DNA from: Roseateles_E cavernae | GTDB taxonomy: Bacteria; Pseudomonadota; Gammaproteobacteria; Burkholderiales; Burkholderiaceae_C | NCBI RefSeq assembly: GCF_040187885.1 | Contig: NZ_JBDPLH010000002.1 | Span: forward strand, 620,001 to 684,000 | Length of the DNA: 64,000 nt | Reading direction: 5' to 3' | Part shown: positions 1-8,023 of the stretch, piece after piece | How positions within the stretch are numbered: position 1 is the stretch's first letter | Layout: the number at the start of each line of letters is the position of its first letter | The notes under the pieces: model-generated | Seen by the model: only the letters and a program-made list of their open reading frames with translations | Database searches by the model: none | What the model was told of the DNA's origin: nothing | Program-made: the position numbers and the translations under genes

Positions 1-78
1 CTCGACCCGCTCATGACAAGCCGCCAGCAGCTCGAAGGGTTGCTGGTAGCTGCTGCCGGGCTGGGGTGCGATGCGCAT
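1..78 (-). CDS. Hemerythrin-like (HHE) domain protein, N-terminal fragment
   Basis: The first 26 codons of a minus-strand gene run off the left edge. They begin MRIAPQPGSSYQQPFELLAA and continue CHERVE. The pattern of a hydrophobic helix leading into a histidine followed by E-R-V is how many bacterial hemerythrin HHE-domain proteins begin, where that histidine is an iron ligand of the four-helix bundle. Such proteins bind O2 or NO through a di-iron site and are often encoded beside Crp/Fnr regulators, as here. The family call rests on a short fragment plus that context, so it is tentative. Confidence 0.5.
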   Translation of the reverse strand, partial: MRIAPQPGSSYQQPFELLAACHERVE

Positions 79-104
79 GGGGCGGATTGTCGCCTGGCCT
101 GGCT

Positions 105-118
105 TTGACAAAGCGCAA
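105..118. promoter_or_regulatory. Possible FNR/Dnr-type half-symmetric box
   Basis: TTGAC-AAAG-CGCAA lies in the divergent gap between the hemerythrin fragment and the Crp/Fnr gene. The left arm matches the FNR/Dnr consensus TTGAC/T-N4-ATCAA exactly and the right arm matches only at its last three bases. Position and partial symmetry suggest autoregulation or control of the hemerythrin gene, but one degenerate arm makes this weak. Confidence 0.25.
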
Positions 119-180
119 GGACGCCGGCACCGGTCTGGGCCACATTGCAGCCATCATCCCCCGACCGAGCCTCAGACACC

Positions 181-912
181 GTGGACAGCCCCCAAGCCTC
201 GAGATCCGGCATCGACTCCTTGGCCATCGCGCCGGGTCGGGCCTGCGCACCCGTTGCCGGCAGCGACTGGCAAGCCCTGCTGGGCGGCCCGCCGCTGAAC
301 GGGGCGGAGCTGCACGCGCTGAACCAGATGGTGGAGCTGCGCAGCCTGAGCGCCGGCGCGCCGGTGATGCAGCGCGAGCAGCCGGCGCTGCATCTGCTGG
401 CCGTGCTCCGCGGTGCCGTCGGGCTGGGGCAGGCCCGCCATGACCAGCCCTTCCATCTGGAGCGCACGGTGCGGGGCCCGGCCTGGCTGGACCTGAGCAG
501 CGCCTGGCTTGCTCAGGGCTTTGCCCAGGACGCGCGCGCCCAGGGCGAGGCGCAGGTGCTGGCGCTGCCGCTGGCCGCGATGCGGACCTTGCTGAGCCGC
601 GAGGCCTTGATGCTGGACCGCCTGATGGTGGGGCTGTCCCGCACGGTGCAAAGCCTGACCGGCACCGCCCATGACCTGATGCACAAGGATGCCGAGAAAC
701 GCCTGGCGGCCTGGCTGCTGCAGCGTGCCGATGGCGAGACCCTGCTGCAGCTGGGCGAGCGCAAGCGCGATATCGCCGCCCAGCTGGCGATCACGCCGGA
801 GACGCTGTCGCGCATGATGCGCCAGCTCAAGCTCAAGGGCCTGATCGAGGTGCAGGGCTATGCGGTGAGCCTGCTGGCACCGGCCGCGCTGCGGCAGCTG
901 GCGGCGGACTGA
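181..912 (+). CDS. Crp/Fnr family transcriptional regulator
   Basis: A roughly 243-residue DNA-binding regulator. The N-terminal half is a cyclic-nucleotide-binding-like beta roll, followed by the long dimerisation helix and a C-terminal winged helix-turn-helix containing the segment KRDIAAQLAITPETLSRMMR, which is the typical Crp/Fnr recognition region. No N-terminal cysteine cluster like that of E. coli Fnr is visible, so an iron-sulfur sensor is unlikely. The start is uncertain: there is no good ATG and no clear Shine-Dalgarno site. GTG at 181 is chosen, with TTG at 145 as an alternative. It is divergent from a probable hemerythrin gene, which fits sensing of oxygen, NO or redox state. Confidence 0.85.
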   Translation: MDSPQASRSGIDSLAIAPGRACAPVAGSDWQALLGGPPLNGAELHALNQMVELRSLSAGAPVMQREQPALHLLAVLRGAVGLGQARHDQPFHLERTVRGPAWLDLSSAWLAQGFAQDARAQGEAQVLALPLAAMRTLLSREALMLDRLMVGLSRTVQSLTGTAHDLMHKDAEKRLAAWLLQRADGETLLQLGERKRDIAAQLAITPETLSRMMRQLKLKGLIEVQGYAVSLLAPAALRQLAAD

Positions 913-918
913 GCGAGC

Positions 919-1953
919 TCAGCGGCACAGTCCCAGGATGCGCTCCTCGGCCGAGCACTTGGGCTTGGCCGGTTTGGCCGTGCAATTGCGCAGCTCGCGG
1001 GTGATGGGCGTGTAATAGCTCCAGCCATTGCCCAGCTCGGGCAGGGTCAGGCTGACCTCGCGCCATTTCGGGTGCCCCTCGGACTGCAGGCGCTCGAAGT
1101 TCTGGCAGATCGAGCGGCCCAGCTTGCTGAAGTGGTCGCGCGTGCCGCGGGTGTTGTAGTCGTAGGTGACGAGGAAGGCGCCCACCGAGATCGTCGTGAA
1201 GTCCTCGCTCAGCAGGTTGGGGTAGCTGCTGGCACGCACCGTGGCCGGCGCATAGACCGTCAGCGGCGACTTGCTGCTGGGATGGGCGGGGTCGAACTTC
1301 AGGAGCTTGATGAACTTCTGCGCCTCGGGCTTCATGTTCGCGACCAGCGGCGCGGGCTGGCCGGCGGCCACCACGACCACGTCGACGGATTTGTCGCCGA
1401 TCAGCTTGACCAGGGCTTCCTCGTTGGACAGATAGCCGGCCTGCGCCTCCGGCATCGGGCCGCCGAACATCATGCGGTACAGCGTGTGCGTGATCAGCGC
1501 CGCACCGGAGCCGACCAGGCCGCCGTTGATCCTGGCGTCCTTGATCTCGTGCAGATAGTTCAGCGGCGAGTCGGCGCGCACGATGTAGTGGATCTCGGTG
1601 TTGTACAGCGGCAGGATCACGCGCAGCGGCCGGATGATGGCGGCGGCCTCGCTATTGCCGGTGTCGGCACGGTCGATGAAGGCCTGGTAGACATCGGCCT
1701 GCACGACGGCCAGCTTGACCCCGGGCTCGTAGCGCATCAGCTTGACGTTGGCGGCCGAGCCCGAGGTGGCCAGCACCTCCAGATCAATATCCGCATCGGG
1801 CGCGACGAACTTGGCCAGATCCTTGCCGATCGCGTAGTAGGTACCCTTGTCGGAGGCGGTGACGATCTTGTAGCGGGCCTGTGCCGCCGCCGTCATGGCA
1901 CTGCTGATGCCCAGAAGGGTGAGCGCGAGGCAGCGCCAGACGGTGGATCGCAT
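919..1953 (-). CDS. TAXI-family TRAP transporter solute-binding protein
   Basis: About 344 residues. A signal peptide starts MRSTVWRCLALTLLGISSAM and is followed by a periplasmic binding domain whose early segment IVTASDKGTYYAIGKDLAKF is characteristic of TAXI proteins, the substrate-binding subunits of a subset of TRAP transporters. No TRAP membrane subunit is adjacent, so the partner must lie elsewhere or the protein works alone. ATG at 1953 is preferred over an upstream start because GGAG lies at the right distance. The start lies one base beyond the stop of the zinc-ribbon gene, implying translational coupling. The C-terminus carries C-x6-LGLC, a tail also found on that neighbour. Confidence 0.85.
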   Translation of the reverse strand: MRSTVWRCLALTLLGISSAMTAAAQARYKIVTASDKGTYYAIGKDLAKFVAPDADIDLEVLATSGSAANVKLMRYEPGVKLAVVQADVYQAFIDRADTGNSEAAAIIRPLRVILPLYNTEIHYIVRADSPLNYLHEIKDARINGGLVGSGAALITHTLYRMMFGGPMPEAQAGYLSNEEALVKLIGDKSVDVVVVAAGQPAPLVANMKPEAQKFIKLLKFDPAHPSSKSPLTVYAPATVRASSYPNLLSEDFTTISVGAFLVTYDYNTRGTRDHFSKLGRSICQNFERLQSEGHPKWREVSLTLPELGNGWSYYTPITRELRNCTAKPAKPKCSAEERILGLCR

Positions 1954-1954
1954 A

Positions 1955-2740
1955 TCAGGGTCTCCGTGGAGCGGGGGTGCACAGGCCGAGTGCGGCCACG
2001 GCATCGGTACAGGGGCCGATATTGGGCGGCGGTGGCTCGACGTCCGATCGCTGGGCCGGGCTGGTTCGCGGAGGCCTGGCAGCGGGTCTGGTCGCGGCAG
2101 CGGGCCGGCCCAGCGCGGGCGGATCGGCCGCTACGGTTGCCGTGATAGCGGCCGTGACTGCGGCCGCACTGGCCTCCGTCTCTGCGGGCTCGACGCTGCG
2201 GTCCGGCACGGCCGCCGGCGCTGCGGCGATGGCCGGCGTCGTGAGCTCGGCCTTCGCCTCGACGGCAGCTGGCGCCGGTGCGGGTGAGACGGCCGATGGG
2301 CTGGGCGGCGCCGGCTTGTGCTGGAAGGCATACAGGCCCAGGCCGCCCAGGGCCAGCGCGGCGACCAGCAGCAGGCGCAGCGACGGCGATGTGCTGGCCG
2401 CGAGCGCGGGGCGTGCCTCCTGCCAGGGCAGCGAGTCGACCGCGGTCATCGGCATCCCGGTCGGTATCTGCGGCTGAGCCGGGGCGGCTTCCACCAGCGC
2501 GACGGCCGTGCCCTCGTTGAGCGCGCCGTTGCAGCGGGCGCAGACGCTGGTCAGGGTCACGTCGTTGACCGCACCGCAGTGCTGGCAGGGCTTCAGATGC
2601 AGGGCCGCACCGCATTCATTGCAGAACTTGGAATTCGCCGGGCTCACATGATCGCAATAGGGACACTGGTTCAGTGGCCTGGCGAGTGCGGTGGCGGGTG
2701 ACATGAGCATGCAGGCGGAATCCGTGCGGTAAGCCGTCAT
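1955..2740 (-). CDS. Double zinc-ribbon, single-pass membrane protein
   Basis: About 261 residues. The N-terminal 75 residues hold four Cys pairs: CPYC, CNEC, CQHC and CARC. These form two zinc ribbons in tandem. A transmembrane helix follows at about residues 125-140 (LRLLLVAALALGGLGLYAF), then a long alanine/proline-rich low-complexity stretch, and finally a short C-terminal motif C-x6-LGLC. The topology is probably zinc ribbons in the cytoplasm and the Pro/Ala linker and Cys tail in the periplasm. The function is unknown. It lies directly upstream of the TAXI binding protein and shares its Cys tail. The start is uncertain because no Shine-Dalgarno site is well placed. Confidence 0.7.
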   Translation of the reverse strand: MTAYRTDSACMLMSPATALARPLNQCPYCDHVSPANSKFCNECGAALHLKPCQHCGAVNDVTLTSVCARCNGALNEGTAVALVEAAPAQPQIPTGMPMTAVDSLPWQEARPALAASTSPSLRLLLVAALALGGLGLYAFQHKPAPPSPSAVSPAPAPAAVEAKAELTTPAIAAAPAAVPDRSVEPAETEASAAAVTAAITATVAADPPALGRPAAATRPAARPPRTSPAQRSDVEPPPPNIGPCTDAVAALGLCTPAPRRP

Positions 2741-2802
2741 CCTGGCGACATCTCACTATATTGCGCTTCCGGCGCCGCCGCCACCCGGGGGATACGCCCG
2801 AT

Positions 2803-3441
2803 TCAGGGGACGGGTTCGGGCAGGGGCCGGCCGGCCAGCCGGGCTGTCACGGCGCCCTGCAGCCAGCCGTTCTGCAGATGGCGGTAGAGATGGCGGCCCG
2901 GGCAGAGGGTTTGCGCGCTGTAGTCCTTGTGCGAGGCGATCTGCTCGGCCGACAGGCCGTGGCGCTGCGCCAGCGCGGCCATCAGCTCGGCGGTGGCGCG
3001 CAGCTGTGCCGCGCTGGGCTCGACCTCCTCGAAATTGCCCAGCAGCATCACCAGCGCATGGCCGCGCGGGTCGTACTCGGTATTGGTGTCGCCGGCCGTG
3101 CCGGGATCGCGGGCCGCGTAGATGCGGCCATCGGGCGCGATCACATAGTGGTAGGGGATGTCGACCCAGCGCTTGCTCAGGCGCGACCATTGCTGCAGCC
3201 GGCGCAGATAGGCGGCCACATCCTTGCCCTCGGCCCAGCTCTCGCCCTGGTGGTGCAGCGTGATGTGGGTGATGCGCTGCGGGGGCCGGGGTGGCTCGGC
3301 GGTGGCGCTGCCACCCCAGGCGTCGACCGTGATGATGGTCGGCAGGGCCAGGTCTTGCTGGGCCGGTGTGCCGGCGCAGGCCGCCAGTGCGGCGCAGCAG
3401 CAAAGTGCCAAAAATGGACGGAGCTTGGGCTTGGGCATCAT
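2803..3441 (-). CDS. N-acetylmuramoyl-L-alanine amidase (PGRP/AmpD fold), lipoprotein
   Basis: About 212 residues. The N-terminus has a lipoprotein signal with a Leu-Ala-Ala-Cys lipobox near residue 21. The mature part is an Amidase_2/PGRP domain: ITHITLHHQGES carries the first zinc histidine, WVDIPYHYVIAPDGRIY is the conserved core, and HKDYSAQTLCPG contains the late histidine and the cysteine typical of this fold. The protein should cleave the amide bond between MurNAc and L-Ala of peptidoglycan while anchored to a membrane. Two adjacent ATG codons (3441 and 3438) are equally good starts. It is divergent from the M48 protease gene. Confidence 0.88.
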   Translation of the reverse strand: MMPKPKLRPFLALCCCAALAACAGTPAQQDLALPTIITVDAWGGSATAEPPRPPQRITHITLHHQGESWAEGKDVAAYLRRLQQWSRLSKRWVDIPYHYVIAPDGRIYAARDPGTAGDTNTEYDPRGHALVMLLGNFEEVEPSAAQLRATAELMAALAQRHGLSAEQIASHKDYSAQTLCPGRHLYRHLQNGWLQGAVTARLAGRPLPEPVP

Positions 3442-3498
3442 GGCTTTGATTGTGCAGCCGGCACAATGCCGCGATCAGTGAGGGAGAACGACGAGGCC

Positions 3499-5376
3499 AT
3501 GGATTACTCGGACTATGTGCATCTGATGCGCACCCACGAGCAGGCCAGCCAGGACGCGCCCGAGGCCTACCGGCGCCGCGTGCTCTGGTTCGCCGTGCTG
3601 GGCTATCTGGCGGTGTTTGTGCTGGCCTTGCTGGCCGTGGCCGGCCTGGCCTGGATCGCGCTGCGGGCGCTGCAGGGCCAGGCGCGCGGCTGGATGATCT
3701 GGCCGGCGCTGGCCTGCCTGGGCCTGCTGTGGGCCACGCTGACCGGCATGCGCGTGCCTTTCAGCGAGCCCGAGGGCGAGCGCGTCGAGCGCGAGGATGC
3801 GCCCGAGCTGTTTGCCGGCCTCGACCGCATACGCAGCAAGGTCAAGGGGCCGGCCCTGCATGCGGTCATCATCAGCGCTGATTTCAATGCCGCCATCGTC
3901 CAGCAGCCGCTCTGGCTGGGCCTGGCGCACCGCAACTACCTGATCCTCGGCTGGCCGATGCTGGCGGCGCTGGAGCCCAAGCGCCTGTATGCGGTGGTCG
4001 CGCACGAGTACGGCCATCTGCGCGGCGAGCACGGCAAGCTCTCGGCCTGGATCTACCGCAGCCGGCGTGCCTGGGCCGGGCTCAGCGAGCGCTACAGCGA
4101 ACAGGACTCGGTCCTCAGCCTGGCGCTGGCCGGTTTCGTGCGCTGGTATTTCCCGCGCTTCAATGCGCTGAGCTTTGCGCTGGCGCGGCAGGACGAGTAC
4201 GAGGCCGACCGCGTCTCGGCCCGCCTGTTCGGTGCCGAGCTGGCCGGCCAGACCCTGCAGGAGGTGGCGGCCAAGAGCCGTATCTATGCCGAGGACTTCT
4301 GGCGCATCTGGTGGCGGCTGGCGCGTCTGAGCGGCAGCCAGCAGCCCGCACCGCATGCACAGATGGCCAATGCCCTGCTGCATGTGGTCCAGCCCGAGCG
4401 CGCGCAACAGGCGCTGCGCCAGGAGCTGCGCCAGGTGGCCGATCCGGACGACACCCATCCGGTGCTGAAGGACCGGCTGGCGGCGCTGGGGCAGCCGGTC
4501 GGCCTCGGCGAGCTCTCGCCGCGCAGCGCGCTGAGCCTGCTGGGCTCGGCCCGCGAGCGCATCGGCGCGGCACTCGACGCGCAGTGGTGGCAGACCGCGC
4601 GGCAGGACTGGGGCCGCCACGGCGAACGCCTGCGCACGCTGCACGCCGATATCAAGGTCTTCCAGGCCCGCAGCACAGTCGGCGATGCGCTGGGCGTCGA
4701 AGAGCTGCTGCGCTGGGCCGAGGCGATGCAAGCGCTGAGCGAGCGCGACCCCAGCCCGGTGCTGGAGCGCGCGCTGCTGCTGGCACCGCAGCACGAGCAG
4801 GTGCTGCTGCGCCTGTGTCGACACCATGCGTCGCTGGGCAGTAACGACGAGCGTGTCGGCGTCTGGCTCGATCAGCTCTATCAGCAGCATCCGCAACAGG
4901 CCTGGCGCGCCGCCACGCTGGCCCGCCAGTGGCTGGACGCCTGTGCCGGCGCGGGATGGCCCCAGCCCTTCGACCTGCGCCAGCGCTGGCGCGACCGGTT
5001 GGCCCTGGCCGAGGCGCAGGAGCGGCAGTCCTGGGAGCAGTTCGCCAACACGCCCTGCTGGGAGCGGCCGCTGCCGGTGCAGCTGGACGAGGCGGTGCTG
5101 CGCGAGCTGCGGGGTCAGTTGTTGCGCGAGCGCGATGTGCAGGCCGCCTGGCTGGGCAGCCAGGACATCCCGGTCCAGCCGGCCCGGGCGCACCACAGCT
5201 TGTGGCTGCAATGCCGGCCCGGTCTGAGCCAACGTGCCGCTGAGGCGCTGGCCCAGCAGATCTACGACGCGATGGAGCTGCCGGGGCGTTTCCGGGTCGT
5301 CGTCATCGGCGTGCATGTGGACAAGGGGCGGCGGGAGCAGGTCTCGCAGCTGCTGGCGCTGATGCAGAGGCGCTGA
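3499..5376 (+). CDS. M48 family zinc metalloprotease, membrane-bound
   Basis: About 625 residues. Two hydrophobic segments near residues 30-60 and 68-86 are followed by a peptidase domain with the zinc motif HEYGH at residues 169-173 and a downstream third-ligand glutamate region in ARQDEYEADRVSARLFG. This matches Ste24/HtpX-like M48 peptidases. The remaining 350 residues are helical and rich in Leu, Ala and Gln, resembling a long repeat-like C-terminal extension of unclear role. The reading frame is open well upstream of 3499, but MDYSDYVHLM is the first plausible start, preceded by purine-rich AGGGAG/GAGG. Substrates cannot be told from sequence. Confidence 0.85.
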   Translation: MDYSDYVHLMRTHEQASQDAPEAYRRRVLWFAVLGYLAVFVLALLAVAGLAWIALRALQGQARGWMIWPALACLGLLWATLTGMRVPFSEPEGERVEREDAPELFAGLDRIRSKVKGPALHAVIISADFNAAIVQQPLWLGLAHRNYLILGWPMLAALEPKRLYAVVAHEYGHLRGEHGKLSAWIYRSRRAWAGLSERYSEQDSVLSLALAGFVRWYFPRFNALSFALARQDEYEADRVSARLFGAELAGQTLQEVAAKSRIYAEDFWRIWWRLARLSGSQQPAPHAQMANALLHVVQPERAQQALRQELRQVADPDDTHPVLKDRLAALGQPVGLGELSPRSALSLLGSARERIGAALDAQWWQTARQDWGRHGERLRTLHADIKVFQARSTVGDALGVEELLRWAEAMQALSERDPSPVLERALLLAPQHEQVLLRLCRHHASLGSNDERVGVWLDQLYQQHPQQAWRAATLARQWLDACAGAGWPQPFDLRQRWRDRLALAEAQERQSWEQFANTPCWERPLPVQLDEAVLRELRGQLLRERDVQAAWLGSQDIPVQPARAHHSLWLQCRPGLSQRAAEALAQQIYDAMELPGRFRVVVIGVHVDKGRREQVSQLLALMQRR

Positions 5377-5402
5377 CGAGTCCGCCGCGATCCATGCCCG
5401 GG

Positions 5403-6524
5403 TCAGCGGCCCGAGCTAGTCAGCGGCCTGGCGATGGGCGCGGTCGGCTGGGGTGCCGAGGCCTCGCTGCCGTGCTCGTGTGCGGCCCAGAGGCCGCGGG
5501 GGCGCAGCAGCATCGTGGCGATCATGGCCAGCGCCACCATCAGCTGGCGCAGGATGGGGGCGTCCAGCCGTCCGTCGGTCATGGCCTGCAAGGGGCCGAC
5601 CACATAGCGCAGCACCTCGGGCAGGGCCGACAGCAGCAGGGCGCCGAGGATCACGCCGGGGACATGGCCGCTGCCGCCTATCACCACCATCGCGACGATC
5701 AGCACCGACTCCTGCATGCTGAAGGACTCGGGCGAGACATAGCCCTGGAAGGCCGCGAACAGGGTCCCGGCCACGCCGCCGAAAGCGGCGCCCATGCCGA
5801 AGGCCATCAGCTTCAGGCGGCGCGTGTCTATGCCCATGGCCTTGGCGGCTGTCTCGTCCTCGCGGATCGCCCTCCAGGCCCGACCGATGCGCGAGTGCTC
5901 GAGCCGGTGGCAGATCACGATGCCGATGATCACCAGCGTCAGGAACAGGTAGTAGTACAGCGTCACCGGCGGCAGCACCAGGCCCATCAGCTCCAGCGGC
6001 TCGCCCAGGTCGAGGCCGAAGAAGTGGATGTCGTCGATCTGGCTGATGCCGTGCGCGCCATTGGTCAGGTTGAGCGGCTGCCGCATATTGACGATGAAGA
6101 GGCGGATGATCTCGCCGAAGGCCAGCGTGACGATGGCCAGGTAGTCGCCGTGCAGCCGCAGTGTCGGCGCGCCCAGCAGCACGCCGACCAGGCCGGCAAG
6201 ACCTGCCCCCAGCGCTATCAGCAACCACCACGGCCCGTGCAGGCCGGCAGGGAACAGCGCCCGGACGGCGGCGAACTGCTCGACCAGATGGGGCGAGGCC
6301 AGCAGCGCGAAGACATAGGCGCCCACCGCGTAGAAAGCCACATAGCCCAGATCCAGCAGCCCGGCATAGCCGACGACGATATTCATGCCCAGGGCCAGCA
6401 GCACATAGAGCAGGGCCTGGTCAACGATGCGTACCGGCCCGCTGCCCAGTTGCTGCAGCAGCAGCGGCGCCAGCAACAGCGCGATCGCGGCCAGCAGGTA
6501 GGCAAGAGCGTTGTGCTTCGGCAT
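5403..6524 (-). CDS. Branched-chain amino acid ABC transporter permease (LivM type)
   Basis: About 373 residues with eight to ten hydrophobic segments. The LivM signature region LALGMNIVVGYAGLLDLGYV lies near the N-terminus, and the cytoplasmic EAA-like loop is present as WRAIREDETAAKAMGIDTRR. LivM works with LivH, the ATPases LivG and LivF, and a binding protein. None of these is adjacent, so this is either an isolated subunit or part of a scattered system. ATG at 6524 is chosen because AGAAGGG lies just upstream. It runs convergent to the M48 gene with a 26-base gap and no obvious terminator. Confidence 0.87.
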   Translation of the reverse strand: MPKHNALAYLLAAIALLLAPLLLQQLGSGPVRIVDQALLYVLLALGMNIVVGYAGLLDLGYVAFYAVGAYVFALLASPHLVEQFAAVRALFPAGLHGPWWLLIALGAGLAGLVGVLLGAPTLRLHGDYLAIVTLAFGEIIRLFIVNMRQPLNLTNGAHGISQIDDIHFFGLDLGEPLELMGLVLPPVTLYYYLFLTLVIIGIVICHRLEHSRIGRAWRAIREDETAAKAMGIDTRRLKLMAFGMGAAFGGVAGTLFAAFQGYVSPESFSMQESVLIVAMVVIGGSGHVPGVILGALLLSALPEVLRYVVGPLQAMTDGRLDAPILRQLMVALAMIATMLLRPRGLWAAHEHGSEASAPQPTAPIARPLTSSGR

Positions 6525-6564
6525 GGCAGACCCTTCTCGGCCGGGCCATGATACGGGGCGAGCG

Positions 6565-7071
6565 CTACTGGAACAGACCGCACCCGCGGGCCAGCCATCC
6601 GGCCGCATACAGCCCGAGACCGAAGATGCCGTGCGTCAGCAGGCTGTGGAGGCGGGCAACGGCGGGCCGTGGCGTGAGGCTGGCGGCAATGCCGGCGCCC
6701 ATGCCCGGCTGCATCAGCAGGAAGGGCGCGGCCACGCTGCCGAGGCCGACGATCAAGGCCGGACCCAGCGTCGGCTGGCGAGCCCAGGCCGGCCCCCAGA
6801 TCGCCAGCAGCAGGGCCGCGAAGGCGATGCCGATCAGATAGTGGGCGCTCCAGCCGATGGCGCGCTCGCCCTTGACGGGGGCCGAGGCGGCGATGGGGCG
6901 GTGACGAAAACGCCCGCGCTTCATATAGATGAGCCAGCGGCCGACCAGCGCATAGTCCAGCGCAGCCATGCCGAACAGCCGCTGCCGGACGAAGGCCCAG
7001 AGGTCCATCACGAGCGTCGCGCCGACTCCGATCAGCACCGCGCCGGCCAGGTAGTTGGCGGTCTCAGTCAT
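6565..7071 (-). CDS. DUF2938 family membrane protein
   Basis: A 168-residue protein with four predicted membrane segments. Its first helix reads YLAGAVLIGVGATLVMDLWA, continuing FVRQRLFG, and it contains the invariant-looking WSAHYLIGIAFA and LMQPGMGAGIAASLTP stretches that recall the DUF2938 family. The function of this family is unknown. It overlaps the upstream methyltransferase by eight bases, so the two are almost certainly co-transcribed from the MerR-type promoter at about 8000. Confidence 0.8.
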   Translation of the reverse strand: MTETANYLAGAVLIGVGATLVMDLWAFVRQRLFGMAALDYALVGRWLIYMKRGRFRHRPIAASAPVKGERAIGWSAHYLIGIAFAALLLAIWGPAWARQPTLGPALIVGLGSVAAPFLLMQPGMGAGIAASLTPRPAVARLHSLLTHGIFGLGLYAAGWLARGCGLFQ

Positions 7072-7939
7072 GGTCGGCGGCCTTTCCCGGCGCGGCCGGT
7101 GCCCGTGCGCCGACCATCCAGCAGGCCGCCGTCAGGCGGACCTCGTCGCCGTGCACAAAGGCTTCGAAAGCGGCTCTGACTGTGGCGATGACGTCGGCGC
7201 GCGTTGCTTCGTCCGCCGTCTGCAGGGCCAGCCCGACGGGGCCGAGGCGGCTCAGGTAGGCGAGCAGGTCCTGCTCGGGCAGGACGCAGGCCACATCGAT
7301 CGGCCGGATGTCGATCCCGTCCCAGCCGCTTGCTTCCAGCAATGCCTGGACCCGCTGCCGGTCGGCGAACGCGAACTGCCCGGGCGCGCCCGGCTGGCGG
7401 GCGGGCAGATGGGGCAGCAGCGGCGCCGCCGCGCGCTCGGCGGTGGTCATGAAGGGGTTCTCCGCCGCGCTGCGCCAGGCGATGAAGCGCAGCTGGGCGC
7501 CGTCTCGCGCGGCGTGGCGCAGATTGGCAAAGGCGCGGACGGGATCATCGAAGAACATCACGCCCAGGCGAGAAACAATCATGTCGAAGCTGTCGGGCTC
7601 GAAGGCGTGGGTCTGGGCATTCGCGCAGATGAAGTGGGGCGGGGCGATGTCTTCCCGCTCGGCGCGCGTCCGGGCGGCGGCGATCATCGGCGCCGAGATG
7701 TCGAGCCCGGTGCAGCGCCGCTGAGCGCCGTGCAGACGTGCGATCGCGAGCGTGGTCGCGCCGGTGCCGCAGCCGACATCGAGCACCCGGCCGCCCGGGC
7801 TGGCGGTGACGACGGCATCAACCAAGAGGTCCTCCAAGGGCCGGAACAGCCGGTCGAGCGAGGCCTGCATATCGACCCAGGCATGGCCTGCCGGCCCGTT
7901 CCAGAGTTGTGCCTGCTCGGCATGGTGTGCGCTGCTCAT
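7064..7939 (-). CDS. Class I SAM-dependent methyltransferase
   Basis: A 291-residue soluble enzyme. SAM-binding motif I is VLDVGCGTGATTLAIA at about residues 52-67. The acidic end of strand 2 is in GLDISAPMIAAA, and motif IV is in FDMIVSRLGVMFFDD. This resembles UbiE/Methyltransf_25-like small-molecule methyltransferases. The substrate is not evident. It is the first gene after a MerR-type promoter and overlaps the DUF2938 gene, so it is a probable target of the divergent MerR regulator. A modest Shine-Dalgarno site (AAGGG) precedes the ATG. Confidence 0.88.
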   Translation of the reverse strand: MSSAHHAEQAQLWNGPAGHAWVDMQASLDRLFRPLEDLLVDAVVTASPGGRVLDVGCGTGATTLAIARLHGAQRRCTGLDISAPMIAAARTRAEREDIAPPHFICANAQTHAFEPDSFDMIVSRLGVMFFDDPVRAFANLRHAARDGAQLRFIAWRSAAENPFMTTAERAAAPLLPHLPARQPGAPGQFAFADRQRVQALLEASGWDGIDIRPIDVACVLPEQDLLAYLSRLGPVGLALQTADEATRADVIATVRAAFEAFVHGDEVRLTAACWMVGARAPAAPGKAADHD

Positions 7940-7989
7940 GATCTTGCCCTTGCTTGCGTGCCCACCGGGGGCGGAAGCTAGACTGTGCT

Positions 7990-8014
7990 ACTTCAAGTCG
8001 ACTTGAAGTCAAGG
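7990..8014 (-). promoter_or_regulatory. MerR-type operator/promoter with perfect 20-bp palindrome
   Basis: Bases 7990-8009 read ACTTCAAGTCGACTTGAAGT, identical on both strands. Read on the minus strand, a strong -35 element TTGACT overlaps one edge, and a 19-base spacer separates it from a weak -10 (CACAGT). The overlong spacer filled by a dyad is the hallmark of MerR-family promoters. The core CTTCAAG-N4-CTTGAAG differs from the classic SoxR box CCTCAAG-N4-CTTGAGG by one base per arm. It sits between the MerR gene and its presumed target. Confidence 0.8.
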
Positions 8015-8023
8015 GGGTAAGGC

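Noticed and set aside
3475..5316. A 613-codon open frame on the minus strand over the M48 protease
   Set aside because: The plus strand carries HEYGH and membrane helices. The minus-strand product is a repetitive Leu/Gln/Arg sequence.
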